This document shows positions 25,684 to 34,143 of a DNA stretch of 64,000 nt, in pieces. A program made the position numbers and the translations under genes. Below the pieces are notes generated by a model. The model ran no database searches, had not been told where the DNA came from, and saw only the letters and a program-made list of their open reading frames with translations. Where the stretch lies: the NCBI RefSeq assembly GCF_000024025.1, contig NC_013131.1, positions 7,916,229-7,980,228 on the forward strand, read 5' to 3'. This stretch comes from Catenulispora acidiphila DSM 44928 (GTDB lineage: Bacteria > Actinomycetota > Actinomycetes > Streptomycetales > Catenulisporaceae). Each line of letters begins with the position of its first letter. Position 1 is the stretch's first letter.

Positions 25684-27009
25684 ATGAGATCCCGATGGAT
25701 GACGCTGGCGGTAGCCGCCGTCAGCGCCGGGGTGGTGGCGTCGCTGACGCTGGTGCCCACGGCCCAGGCGGAGGACAACGGGCTGGCCAAGACCCCGCTG
25801 ATGGGCTGGAGCGGCTGGGGGTTCCTGCAGCGGGACCCCTCCGCGGCGAAGTTCAAGGCGCAGGTCGACGCCCTGGTGTCGAGCGGCCTGAAGGCCGACG
25901 GCTACGTGTACGCCAACATGGACGACTTCTGGTACAAGTGCCCGGGAAGCCAGGGCCCTGACGTCGATGCGAACGGCCGCTGGGTGACCGACACCACGCA
26001 CTTCCCCGGCAGCGGCGGCAAGGACGGCATGCAGGTCCTGGCGGACTATGTGCACAGCAAGGGGCTGAAGTTCGGCCTCTACGTGACCCCCGGCATCTCC
26101 GCCCAGGCCGTGGCGAAGAAGACAAAGATCCTGGGCAGCTCGCACACCGCCGACCAGATCGTCAGCGGCAGCTCGGCCAGCAACTTCAACTGCAAGGGCA
26201 TGAAGAACATCGACTTCAGCAAGCCCGGTGCGCAGCAGTTCATCAACTCCTGGGCGGACGAGTTCGCCTCGTGGGGCGTGGACTACCTGAAGCTGGACGG
26301 CGTCGGTTCGTCCAAGACCGCGGACGTCAAGGCCTGGTCGTCCGCGCTCAAGCAGACCGGCCGGCCGATCGCGCTGAACCTGTCCGCCAGCCTGTCCGCC
26401 AGCAGCACCTGGTCCTCGCTGGCCAACTCCTGGCGCATCGACGGCGACATCGGCGCCAGCCCCCGGGGTTCCAGCTTCCCGCTGACCAGTTGGACCAACG
26501 TCTCCAAGCGGTTCAACGACGCGGCCAAGTACCAGCCCTACGCCGGCAGCGGCGGCTGGAACGACCTCGACTCCCTGGGCGTCGGCAACGGCGGCAACGA
26601 CGGGCTCACCTCGCCGGAGCGGCAGACCAATGTGGCGCTGTGGGCGCTGGCCAGCTCGCAGTACATGCTCGGCGCGGACCTCACCCACCTGGACTCCGCC
26701 GACAAGGCCCTGCTGACCAACAAGAAGGTGATCGCGATCGACCAGGACGGCATCGCCGCCAAGCGGATCAGCGACAGCGGCAACGAGCAGGTCTTCGCCA
26801 AGAAGGAGAAGAACGGCACCTGGCAGATCGGGATCTTCAACACCGACACCTCCTCCAGCCACACCTTCAGCCTGCCGCTGTCCAAGCTCGGGATCTCCGG
26901 TTCGGCGAAGCTCACCGACGTCCTGAGCGGCAAGGACCTCGGCACCCACAGCACGTACACCACCGGCGTCGCGGCCGGCGGAGTCGCCTTCACCACCGTG
27001 ACTCCCTGA
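25684..27009 (+). CDS. exported GH27 glycosidase without lectin domain
   Basis: The protein has 441 aa. The ATG at 25684 follows AAGGAG; a GTG at 25663 would put that site inside the gene. The signal peptide ends near PTAQA. Catalytic segments: MGWSGWGFL, ANMDDFWYKC, nucleophile Asp in YLKLDGVGSS near 204, acid/base Asp in GGWNDLDSLGVGNG near 294. It is a paralogue of the preceding GH27 but lacks the beta-trefoil and has a Leu where most relatives have the Pro of NDPD. The two enzymes may attack different linkages or the same linkage in soluble and bound substrate. A terminator-like hairpin follows. Confidence 0.86.
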   Translation: MRSRWMTLAVAAVSAGVVASLTLVPTAQAEDNGLAKTPLMGWSGWGFLQRDPSAAKFKAQVDALVSSGLKADGYVYANMDDFWYKCPGSQGPDVDANGRWVTDTTHFPGSGGKDGMQVLADYVHSKGLKFGLYVTPGISAQAVAKKTKILGSSHTADQIVSGSSASNFNCKGMKNIDFSKPGAQQFINSWADEFASWGVDYLKLDGVGSSKTADVKAWSSALKQTGRPIALNLSASLSASSTWSSLANSWRIDGDIGASPRGSSFPLTSWTNVSKRFNDAAKYQPYAGSGGWNDLDSLGVGNGGNDGLTSPERQTNVALWALASSQYMLGADLTHLDSADKALLTNKKVIAIDQDGIAAKRISDSGNEQVFAKKEKNGTWQIGIFNTDTSSSHTFSLPLSKLGISGSAKLTDVLSGKDLGTHSTYTTGVAAGGVAFTTVTP

Positions 27010-27024
27010 CCCCGGAACGCTCCC

Positions 27025-27060
27025 GGCGTCCCCGACCGGCGTGGCCGGTCCGGGGACGCC
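27025..27060. terminator. hairpin after the second GH27 gene
   Basis: GGCGTCCCCG-ACCGG pairs with CCGGTCCGGGGACGCC with a single bulged base and a 5-nt loop. It starts 16 bases after the stop codon. Confidence 0.65.
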
Positions 27061-27065
27061 AGGAG

Positions 27066-27245
27066 CCAGAACTGATCAGGAGGAGCCTGGACGGCAAGAA
27101 CTACTTCACCGTCAAGGCCAATCAGGTGGACGCCACCACCTGGAAGAACGCCGTGGACCACCCGTTCTTCATCATCTACGACCTGGCGATCGGCGGCAGC
27201 TTCCCCGACGCCTTCGGCGGCGGACCCAGCCCGCCGGTCGGGTCG
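27066..27245 (+). pseudogene. orphan GH16 C-terminal fragment
   Basis: In the frame of the codon at 27066 the sequence reads RRSLDGKNYFTVKANQVD, then TWKNAVDHPFFIIYDLAIGG and SFPDAFGGGP. This is the last strand set of GH16 beta-glucanase-like enzymes (the DHPFFIIxxLAIGG block). The N-terminal catalytic part with the ExDxxE motif is absent, there is no good start, and the reading soon turns into random sequence before the GH76 gene. It is best read as the remains of a GH16 gene lost by deletion between the second GH27 and GH76. Confidence 0.7.
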
Positions 27246-27325
27246 GGCGGCCGCGCACCCGCGGCGCCGCACCCCCTTGTGTCGCGCCGGCCCGCCACCA
27301 CACTCGACAGAACGGCATCGTCATC

Positions 27326-28870
27326 ATGAAAAGAAAGACAGCACTGGCAGCGACCTGTACCGCCCTCCTGCTCGGCGTGACCGGCGCCGTGATGCTGGCG
27401 CCCTCGGCCGTGGCCACCGCCAGCCTGCCCTCCGCGACCACGGTCTACCAGGACTGGAACAAGGCCTTCCTGGTGCAGGCCAACGGTGAGACCTTCTATA
27501 ACAGCGAGCTGAAGAGCAAAGGCATCAAGCGCTCCACCATGTGGATCGCCGCCCTGGACATCCAGGTCGCCCAGGACCGCTACGACCTCACGCACTCGGC
27601 AGCCGACCGGCAGGTGGCCGTGGACCTGGTCACCACCTACATCAAGCACGAGGGCACCGACTGGGCCTCCTGGGACGGCTGGAACGACGACCTCGCGTGG
27701 GACATCACAACGGTTCTGCGCGGCTACCAGCAGAGCGGGAACACCGCTTGGCTGACCGTCGCCGAGGACCAGTTCGCCAAGACCTACAACCGGGGATGGT
27801 CCTCGGCCGGCGGCGGCGGGATCTGGGAGCACGACACCAGCGGGAGCAAGTGCGCGCTCAGCAACGACCCGATGATCAGCATCGCCTCGACGCTGTACCA
27901 GATCACCGGCGACCAGGCGTACCTGACCAAGGCGAAGGCGATCTACGCCTGGATGCGCAGCAAGGTCGTGAACACCTCGACCGGCGTGGTCAACGAGTGC
28001 GTGAGCATCCCGAAGGGGAAGAGCGGCCCGACCACCCTGCTGAAGTCGGACAACGCCTACAACGCGGGTTCCTGGATCGAGGCGGCCGACAACCTCTACC
28101 GGATCACCGGCGACACCCAGTACCGCGACGACGCGCAGCGCACCGCCGACCACTTCCTCAACCACGTCCCCATCGTGGCGAACAGCCAGGGCAACAGCAC
28201 GTCCTACCAGTACTGGCTCTTCAAGGGCATCGGCGACTTCTGCACTGACGCCAACCTGTGCAGCCGCTACGACGCGTGGATGCGGTCCAACGCCGCGAAG
28301 GCGTGGAGCGAGCGCGACAGCGACAACGTCACCTGGAACAACTGGAACAAGAAGACTGACGAGCCGAACGCGGATGCCTTCGAGATGATCGGCATGGTCG
28401 CGGTCTTCCAGGCGCTGCCCGACACCGCCGCCTCCCCCTTCAAGGGGACGTACGAGATCAAGAACGTGCACAGCGGCCTGTCGCTGGGCGCGAAGGGTGA
28501 CTCCACCGCCGCGTCGGCACCCATCGTGCAGAACAAGGACACCAAGGACGCCAGCGCCTCGTGGTCGTTCGTCCAGGAGAGCAACGGCTACTACGAGATC
28601 AAGAACGTTCGCAGCGGGCTGATCCTGGCGGTCAGCGGGACCCTCGGCAAGCCGGGCTCCCTGGTCGTGCAGTCGCCGGCGGCCGGCATCCGCTCGGGCG
28701 AGGACCAGTGGATGCCCGTCAAGAACTCCGACGGCACCTGGTCGTTCTCCAACCGCAACAGCAAGCTGGCCCTGGACAACTACACCGGGAGCACCGCGGC
28801 CGGCAACCAGTACGGCCAGTGGACGCCGACCGACGGCTCCGATCAGCGTTTCGACCTGATCTCCCGCTGA
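27326..28870 (+). CDS. exported GH76 alpha-1,6-mannanase-like enzyme with RICIN-like domain
   Basis: The protein has 514 aa. The signal is KRKTALAATCTALLLGVTGA, ending near AVATA. The GH76 Asp pair is at residues 121-122 (DGWNDDLAWDITTVL), with GGGIWEHD and SDNAYNAGSWIEAADNL as further barrel segments. From about 375 the protein has a beta-trefoil of the RICIN_2 kind (YEIKNVHSGLSLGAKGDS, then YYEIKNVRSGLILAVSG), different from the QxW type on the GH76 at 15402. The two GH76 enzymes are therefore not a simple duplication. The ribosome site is weak. It probably cuts alpha-1,6-linked mannan outside the cell. Confidence 0.86.
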   Translation: MKRKTALAATCTALLLGVTGAVMLAPSAVATASLPSATTVYQDWNKAFLVQANGETFYNSELKSKGIKRSTMWIAALDIQVAQDRYDLTHSAADRQVAVDLVTTYIKHEGTDWASWDGWNDDLAWDITTVLRGYQQSGNTAWLTVAEDQFAKTYNRGWSSAGGGGIWEHDTSGSKCALSNDPMISIASTLYQITGDQAYLTKAKAIYAWMRSKVVNTSTGVVNECVSIPKGKSGPTTLLKSDNAYNAGSWIEAADNLYRITGDTQYRDDAQRTADHFLNHVPIVANSQGNSTSYQYWLFKGIGDFCTDANLCSRYDAWMRSNAAKAWSERDSDNVTWNNWNKKTDEPNADAFEMIGMVAVFQALPDTAASPFKGTYEIKNVHSGLSLGAKGDSTAASAPIVQNKDTKDASASWSFVQESNGYYEIKNVRSGLILAVSGTLGKPGSLVVQSPAAGIRSGEDQWMPVKNSDGTWSFSNRNSKLALDNYTGSTAAGNQYGQWTPTDGSDQRFDLISR

Positions 28871-28893
28871 GCCGTCCGCCATCGCGGTCCCCC

Positions 28894-28910
28894 AAGCGCC
28901 GGCGGCGCTT
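28894..28910. terminator. small hairpin after the GH76 gene
   Basis: AAGCGCC pairs perfectly with GGCGCTT over a GGC loop, followed by TCGCCC. It lies 24 bases after the stop and may end or attenuate the upstream transcript. Confidence 0.5.
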
Positions 28911-29051
28911 TCGCCCAGAGCCGCCGACGCCTCGCCCGGCCCCGGCTGGTGCCGTTCGCTCCGGGCCCCCACCGCCACACCCCCACCTCCAGAACCGCGG
29001 ACACGCGCGGCAGTCAGCCGTGGTCCCGTTTCCGGAGAAACGGAGACACCC

Positions 29052-30683
29052 ATGAACATCACACGACGTACTCTCGGAGTCGGAGCGCTCTCAGCCCTCG
29101 CACTGCCCCTGGTCGACCAGGGCCTGGCCCGGGCCGCCGGATCCGGCGCCCACGACGCGGCGGCGCCGGCCGCGACCGGGCAGGCCGCGCCGGCGAAGGC
29201 GGCCGCTTCGGCCGTCGTGCCCTACCCGACGGCCCCGTACCTGACCAAGAGCACCGCCTACACGCTGAGCGTGAACTCGCAGGCGATCGACGTGCGCAAG
29301 CACTTCGACTACTCGATCGCGCAGTTCTCGTACTCTGGGACGGCGACCTTCACGATCACGGCGTCGGAGACCATCACCTCCTACAACATCAGCCCCCACA
29401 GTTACGGCGTCAAAGCCACCAAAAGCGGGAAGACCCTCACCTTCTCGCTCACCCAGACCCAGTCGCGGTATCTGGTGATCAAGGTCAACGGCTTGGAGAA
29501 CCTCGTCATCGCGGCCGACCCCCTGGAGGCCGGCATCCCGGTGCCCAACGGCGGCAGCGTGAAGAACATCCTGGACTACTCGGGGATCGACAGAACGGGC
29601 AACACGCTCATGACGTCGAAGATCCAGAAGGCCATCGACGACGCGGCGGCCCGCAGCGGCGGCGGCACGGTCTACGTTCCCGCCGGCGTCTACAAGTTCA
29701 CGCAGATCGAGCTGAAGAGCCACGTCACCGTCTACCTCGCCGCCGGTGCGGTGCTGCGCGGCTCGTCCAAGGTGGGCGACTACGACTTCAGCGGCAAACA
29801 CTTCCACGCGGCGAACGTCCGCATCGTCGGCGCCGCCAACGCCTCGATCAAGGGCCGGGGGACCATCGACTCCAACGGCAGTGTGCTGACGTCCGGACCG
29901 AGCGGGTCCAACCGCGAGAACATCATCGCCTCGCTGAAGAACTCGCAGGGAACGAAGCCGGACACGCTGGTCTTCGAGGGCATCACGCTGCGGGACGGCA
30001 CGACCTGGAACTTCAACCTCAAGGACTCGACCCACGTCACGATCACCAACGTGAAGATCTTCAACAACGTCCACTGGATCCACGGGGACGGCTTCGACCT
30101 GGTCAACGTCTCCCATGCCGTGGTGGACCAGTGCCTGGCCTGCACCGGCGACGACGCGTTCGACGCGAAGAGCTCCTCGACGGAGCCGATGACGGACCTG
30201 GTGTATCAGAACTCTGTCGCCTACACCCAGGCCGCCGGCACCAAGCTCGGCATGCAGGGCGCGGGCGCCATGAGCGACATCTGGTTCAAGAACATCGACG
30301 TGATCCAGGGATACCGCGGGGTCAGCGTCTCCCACGACGAGGGCGGCGGTGCCTGGAGCGGCATCCACTTCACCGACATCCGCACCGAGAAGATCTACAA
30401 CAACGGCACGTCCGGCGAGTTCCGGACCGCGCCGATCCTCATCTGGACCGCGGAGTACTCGGGGTCGACCAGCGGGCCGATCACCGGCGTGGAACTGGTC
30501 CGGGTCAGCTTCGAGAACATCAACGGCTTCCACTCGATCATCCAAGGAGAGAACAGCAAGAGCAAGGTCTCCAACGTCAGCTTCACGGATCTGACGATCA
30601 ACGGACGGCCGGTCAAGAAGGCCTCCGACGGCCTGATCGACATCAACGCGAACACCTCCGACATCACGTTCGCCGTCTCCTAG
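29052..30683 (+). CDS. exported right-handed beta-helix glycosidase (GH28/GH49-like)
   Basis: The protein has 543 aa. The N-terminus has a Tat-type ITRRTLGVGALSALALP and an Ala/Pro-rich linker. A beta-sandwich (about 55-160) precedes a parallel beta-helix: ILDYSGIDRTGNTLMTSKIQ, GGGTVYVPAGVYKF, then repeated TNVKIF, VYQNSV and IWFKNIDV coils. CTGDDAFDAK near residue 365 resembles the catalytic Asp pair of polygalacturonases (GH28) and of dextranases (GH49), and GYRGVSVSHDEGGG occupies a late active-site coil. An N-terminal beta-sandwich before the helix is more like GH49 than GH28, but neither is certain by eye. It stands alone between two hairpins, so it may be a separate transcription unit. 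Confidence 0.72.
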   Translation: MNITRRTLGVGALSALALPLVDQGLARAAGSGAHDAAAPAATGQAAPAKAAASAVVPYPTAPYLTKSTAYTLSVNSQAIDVRKHFDYSIAQFSYSGTATFTITASETITSYNISPHSYGVKATKSGKTLTFSLTQTQSRYLVIKVNGLENLVIAADPLEAGIPVPNGGSVKNILDYSGIDRTGNTLMTSKIQKAIDDAAARSGGGTVYVPAGVYKFTQIELKSHVTVYLAAGAVLRGSSKVGDYDFSGKHFHAANVRIVGAANASIKGRGTIDSNGSVLTSGPSGSNRENIIASLKNSQGTKPDTLVFEGITLRDGTTWNFNLKDSTHVTITNVKIFNNVHWIHGDGFDLVNVSHAVVDQCLACTGDDAFDAKSSSTEPMTDLVYQNSVAYTQAAGTKLGMQGAGAMSDIWFKNIDVIQGYRGVSVSHDEGGGAWSGIHFTDIRTEKIYNNGTSGEFRTAPILIWTAEYSGSTSGPITGVELVRVSFENINGFHSIIQGENSKSKVSNVSFTDLTINGRPVKKASDGLIDINANTSDITFAVS

Positions 30684-30692
30684 GGCACCGCT

Positions 30693-30730
30693 CCGCGGGC
30701 CCGCCGGCCTGCCGGCCGGCGGGCCCGCGG
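30693..30730. terminator. perfect 16-bp hairpin after the beta-helix gene
   Basis: A 16-bp stem (CCGCGGGCCCGCCGGC and its complement) closes over a 6-nt loop and begins 10 bases after the stop. It is the strongest terminator-like structure of the locus. Confidence 0.8.
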
Positions 30731-30806
30731 TTCCCGGGCGGACCGATTCCGCCCCGTCCGATGGCTTGAGCCCGGAGTGACTTGGGCCGGGCTCTGCCAT
30801 CCGGAT

Positions 30807-30822
30807 GTTCATATCCATGTCC
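30807..30822. promoter_or_regulatory. possible weak operator half site before GH3
   Basis: GTTCATAT here equals the left half of the operator at 19062, but the right half is not conserved. It lies 37 bases before the GH3 start codon. It may be chance. Confidence 0.25.
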
Positions 30823-30858
30823 ACCGTTCTCATATGCGATCAGGGAGAAACCCCCGCC

Positions 30859-33660
30859 ATGCGTGTGCGTCCACTACCGCTGACGAAATCAAGAGCTTTC
30901 GTCGCCCTCACCGCTCTGAGTCTCGGCGCCGCCGGGCTCCTGAGCGCCGAACTCCCCGCCTCCGCCGCCCCCGCGGCGTCGGCCACGTGTCCCTGGGTCG
31001 GGTCGAACGCCCCGGTGGCCAGCCGTGTCAGCCAGCTGATGGCCAAGATGAGCCTGTCGCAGGAAATCTCCATGATGACCGGCACCAAGGGGTCGAGCTT
31101 CGTGGGGGAGACCCCGGCGATCGGCTCGCTGTGCATCCCCGCCATGAACCTGGAGGACGGGCCGGCCGGCGTCGCCGACGGCATGACCGGCGTCACCCAG
31201 CTGCCCGCCCCGGTGAGCGCGGCCGCCACCTGGGACACCGGCGCGGAATCCGCCTACGGCAAGGTGATCGGCTCCGAGGAGGCCGCCAAGGGCTCCACCG
31301 TCGATCTCGGGCCGACGATCAACATCGTGCGGGACCCGCGCTGGGGCCGGGCCTTCGAGTCGATCGGCGAGGACCCGTACCTCAACGGCGTTCTCGGCGC
31401 CGCGGAGATCCGCGGAGTGCAGTCGACCGGTGAGATGGCGCAGGTGAAGCACCTGGCCGCCTACAACCAGGAGACCCACCGCAACACCTCCAGCGACAAC
31501 GTGATCGTCGACCAGCGCACGCTGGAGGAGATCTACCTGCCGGCGTTCGACACGTCGGTGGGCTCGGGCGCGGCTTCGTCGGTCATGTGCTCGTACAGCA
31601 CGATCAACGGGACCTACGCCTGCCAGAACCCGAACATCATGAACGATGTCATCCACAAGCAGTTCGGCTCCAACGCGTTCATCACCTCGGACTGGGGCGC
31701 CCTGCACACGACGGCCGGCGGCGCGAACGCCGGGCTGGACCAGGACATGCCCGGTGATGACGGCTACTACGGTGGCGCGCTGCAGACAGCCGTCAACAAC
31801 GGCCAGGTCAGCAAGGCGACGATCGACGCCGCGGTCCGCCGCGTCCTGACCCAGATGTTCGGCTTCGGCATGTTCGACAACGTCTCCAGCGGCTCGCCGC
31901 GCGCGACGGTGACGTCCTCGGCGCACACCGCCACCGCCCGGCAGATCGCCGACCAGGGCACCGTGCTGCTGAAGAACGCCAACAACCAGCTGCCGCTGAC
32001 CTCCTCGACGAAGTCCATCGCCGTGATCGGTGCGGACGCCTCCACCAGCGTTCGCAGCGCCGGTGGCGGTAGCGCGTCGGTCAAGGCCGGCAGTGTGGTC
32101 AGCCCGCTGGCCGGGATCACCTCGCGGGCCGGCAGCGGGGTGACGGTGACCTACAACGACGGCTCCTCCTCCAGCTCGGCCGCGACGGCCGCCGGCAAGG
32201 CGAACGTGGCAGTGGTCTTCGTCAGCAAGTCCGAGAGCGAGGGCGGCGACCTGTCGAACATCGACCTGGCCAGCTCGGACAACGCGCTGATCTCGGCGGT
32301 CGCCAAGGCCAACCCGCACACCGTGGTGGTGCTGAACACCGGCTCCGCGGTCACCATGCCGTGGCTGTCCTCGGTCTCCGGCGTCTTCGAGGCCTGGTAC
32401 TCCGGCCAGGAGGACGGCAACGCGATCGCCGACCTGCTGTTCGGCGACGTCGACCCGTCGGGGCACCTGCCGGTGACCTTCCCGACGTCGCTCAGCCAGG
32501 TGCCGGCGAACACCGCCGCCCAGTGGCCGGGCGCCAACAACAAGGTGGAGTACTCCGAGGGCCTGCAGGTCGGCTACCGGCACTACGACGCGACCAACCA
32601 GACCCCTTTGTTCCCCTTCGGCTTCGGCCTGTCGTACACGTCCTTCAGCTTCAGCAACCTCACTGTCGGCTCGCTGACCAAGGGCGGCTCCGCCACCGTC
32701 ACCGCGAAGGTGACCAACACCGGCAGCCGTGCCGGCTCCGAGGTCGCCCAGCTCTACGTCGTGGACCCGTCGTCCTCCGGTGAGCCGTCGAAGCAGCTCC
32801 AGGGCTTCGGCAAGGTCACCCTGGCCGCCGGCGCCAGCACCACGGTCAGCTTCCCCGTCACCGAGGAGAACCTCCGGCACTGGAACACCGGGTCCAACGC
32901 CTGGACCACGGATACCGGCGCCTACGGCATCCGCGTCGGCGACTCGGCGGCGAACATCCCGCTGAGCGGCACCCTGAACGTCACCTCGGCCCAGCTCGGC
33001 CAGCCGGTGACGGTCACCAACCCGGGCCCGCAGGCCACCATCGCGGGCGCGACGGTCTCCGTGCCGGTCACCGCGAAGGACTCGACCGGCGGCCAGACGC
33101 CGGCGTTCAGCGCCACCGGGCTCCCGGCCGGCCTGAGCATCTCCGCCTCGGGCACCATCACCGGCACGCCCACCAGCGCGGGCACCACGACCGTGGACGT
33201 GACGGCGAAGGACGGCAACGGCGCCACCGCGACGACCTCGTTCGTGTGGACCGTCTCGCCCTCCACCGCCGGGGTGCCCACCGTCCCGTACGTCGGTCAG
33301 GGCGGCAAGTGCCTCGACCTGGCGGCGGACGACAACACCAACGGCGCCAAGGTCGAGATCTACACCTGCAACAACACCAGCGGCCAGTCCTGGAGCCACC
33401 TCGCCGACGGCACCCTCCGGTCCGCCGGCAAGTGCATGGACGTCAAGGGCGCCGGAACAGCCAACGGCACCCTCGTCCAGATCTACGACTGCAACGGCAC
33501 CGGTGCACAGGTCTGGAAGAGCGGCTCCAACGGCTCGTTGATAAACCCGGCCTCCGGCAAGTGCCTCGACGACCCGAAGTCCTCGACCACTGACGGCACC
33601 CAGCTGCAGATCTGGGACTGCAACGGCAATTCGAACCAGTCTTGGGTCCCGAGGGCTTGA
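30859..33660 (+). CDS. exported GH3 beta-glycosidase with Ig-like and ricin-type domains
   Basis: The protein has 933 aa. The ATG at 30859 follows AGGGAG; earlier in-frame ATGs lie in the promoter region. The Sec signal is LTKSRAFVALTALSLGAAGL to PASAA. The GH3 N-domain contains DLGPTINIVRDPRWGRAFES and KHLAAYNQ; the nucleophile Asp is in FITSDWGA near 278. The C-domain (about 370-560) and a fibronectin-III-like domain follow. A putative Ig domain sits at about 715-805 (GQTPAFSATGLPAGLSISAS) and a beta-trefoil from about 810 (GGKCLDLAADDNTNGAKVEI). GH3 enzymes release terminal beta-glucose, xylose or related sugars. It ends the plus-strand glycan locus and is bounded by hairpins on both sides. 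Confidence 0.88.
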   Translation: MRVRPLPLTKSRAFVALTALSLGAAGLLSAELPASAAPAASATCPWVGSNAPVASRVSQLMAKMSLSQEISMMTGTKGSSFVGETPAIGSLCIPAMNLEDGPAGVADGMTGVTQLPAPVSAAATWDTGAESAYGKVIGSEEAAKGSTVDLGPTINIVRDPRWGRAFESIGEDPYLNGVLGAAEIRGVQSTGEMAQVKHLAAYNQETHRNTSSDNVIVDQRTLEEIYLPAFDTSVGSGAASSVMCSYSTINGTYACQNPNIMNDVIHKQFGSNAFITSDWGALHTTAGGANAGLDQDMPGDDGYYGGALQTAVNNGQVSKATIDAAVRRVLTQMFGFGMFDNVSSGSPRATVTSSAHTATARQIADQGTVLLKNANNQLPLTSSTKSIAVIGADASTSVRSAGGGSASVKAGSVVSPLAGITSRAGSGVTVTYNDGSSSSSAATAAGKANVAVVFVSKSESEGGDLSNIDLASSDNALISAVAKANPHTVVVLNTGSAVTMPWLSSVSGVFEAWYSGQEDGNAIADLLFGDVDPSGHLPVTFPTSLSQVPANTAAQWPGANNKVEYSEGLQVGYRHYDATNQTPLFPFGFGLSYTSFSFSNLTVGSLTKGGSATVTAKVTNTGSRAGSEVAQLYVVDPSSSGEPSKQLQGFGKVTLAAGASTTVSFPVTEENLRHWNTGSNAWTTDTGAYGIRVGDSAANIPLSGTLNVTSAQLGQPVTVTNPGPQATIAGATVSVPVTAKDSTGGQTPAFSATGLPAGLSISASGTITGTPTSAGTTTVDVTAKDGNGATATTSFVWTVSPSTAGVPTVPYVGQGGKCLDLAADDNTNGAKVEIYTCNNTSGQSWSHLADGTLRSAGKCMDVKGAGTANGTLVQIYDCNGTGAQVWKSGSNGSLINPASGKCLDDPKSSTTDGTQLQIWDCNGNSNQSWVPRA

Positions 33661-33707
33661 TCTCGAGCCCGACCGCTGAGTCCGTCATCGAGTCCTGAAA
33701 CGCCAGA

Positions 33708-33743
33708 CGCGGCCCGCCCGGGGGATTCCCGAAGCGGGCCGCG
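33708..33743. terminator. hairpin after the GH3 gene
   Basis: CGCGGCCCGC pairs perfectly with GCGGGCCGCG over a 16-nt loop, 48 bases past the GH3 stop. It also lies downstream of the minus-strand gene at 33847 and may serve both directions. Confidence 0.65.
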
Positions 33744-33846
33744 CCTGCGACTATCGACTGCTTGCGATGTTACTGGGGCATCTGGAACTCGTGGTTGAAG
33801 AAGCCCAGCTCCAACGGAATGTCATCGAGACGTACGACATGGCTCA

Positions 33847-34143
33847 TTACCTCGATCCACCCGAGCCGCGCATGACCTGGGCTGCGTCCTCGATGTGTTT
33901 CTGGACCGCAGCGGCCGCAGCATCTGGCGCCAGCTTCGCCTCGTGCATCGCCAGGCAGGACAGCGCCGCACGCAGTCCTTGGAGGTGCCCGCGCCACTCG
34001 TGCCGTTCGGCGTCCGTCTCCGGCCGCAACGAATCGGGATCGGTGCCGACCAACACGGACATGACCAGCAAGATGCCGTAGCTTTCGCTGAAGCCCTCCT
34101 TCGACAGGAGCCGAAGGACAGTGCGCTTCGGTGTATCAGTCAT
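33847..34143 (-). CDS. 98-aa hypothetical protein of the peptide-modification cassette
   Basis: The protein has 98 aa. Its ATG overlaps the end of the methyltransferase gene by 8 nt, so it belongs to the same operon. It is all-helical in appearance (RTVLRLLSKEGFSESYGILL, ERHEWRGHLQGLRAALSCLA, a final helix with VQKHIEDAAQVM), with no signal or membrane segment. I do not recognise a family. It is too short and too helical for an RRE domain or a leader peptidase. A chaperone-like or immunity role in the cassette is only a guess. Confidence 0.6.
   Translation of the reverse strand: MTDTPKRTVLRLLSKEGFSESYGILLVMSVLVGTDPDSLRPETDAERHEWRGHLQGLRAALSCLAMHEAKLAPDAAAAAVQKHIEDAAQVMRGSGGSR

Noticed and set aside
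24016-26949. A 977-aa minus-strand frame across both GH27 genes
   Set aside because: It is an antisense shadow of two well-supported glycosidases, has no domain and arises from high third-position GC.
27176-29062. A 628-aa minus-strand frame across GH76
   Set aside because: Antisense shadow; the plus strand carries the GH76 catalytic motifs and a signal peptide.
30889-33399. An 836-aa minus-strand frame across GH3
   Set aside because: Antisense shadow with low-complexity Arg/Gly/Val content and no recognisable motif.
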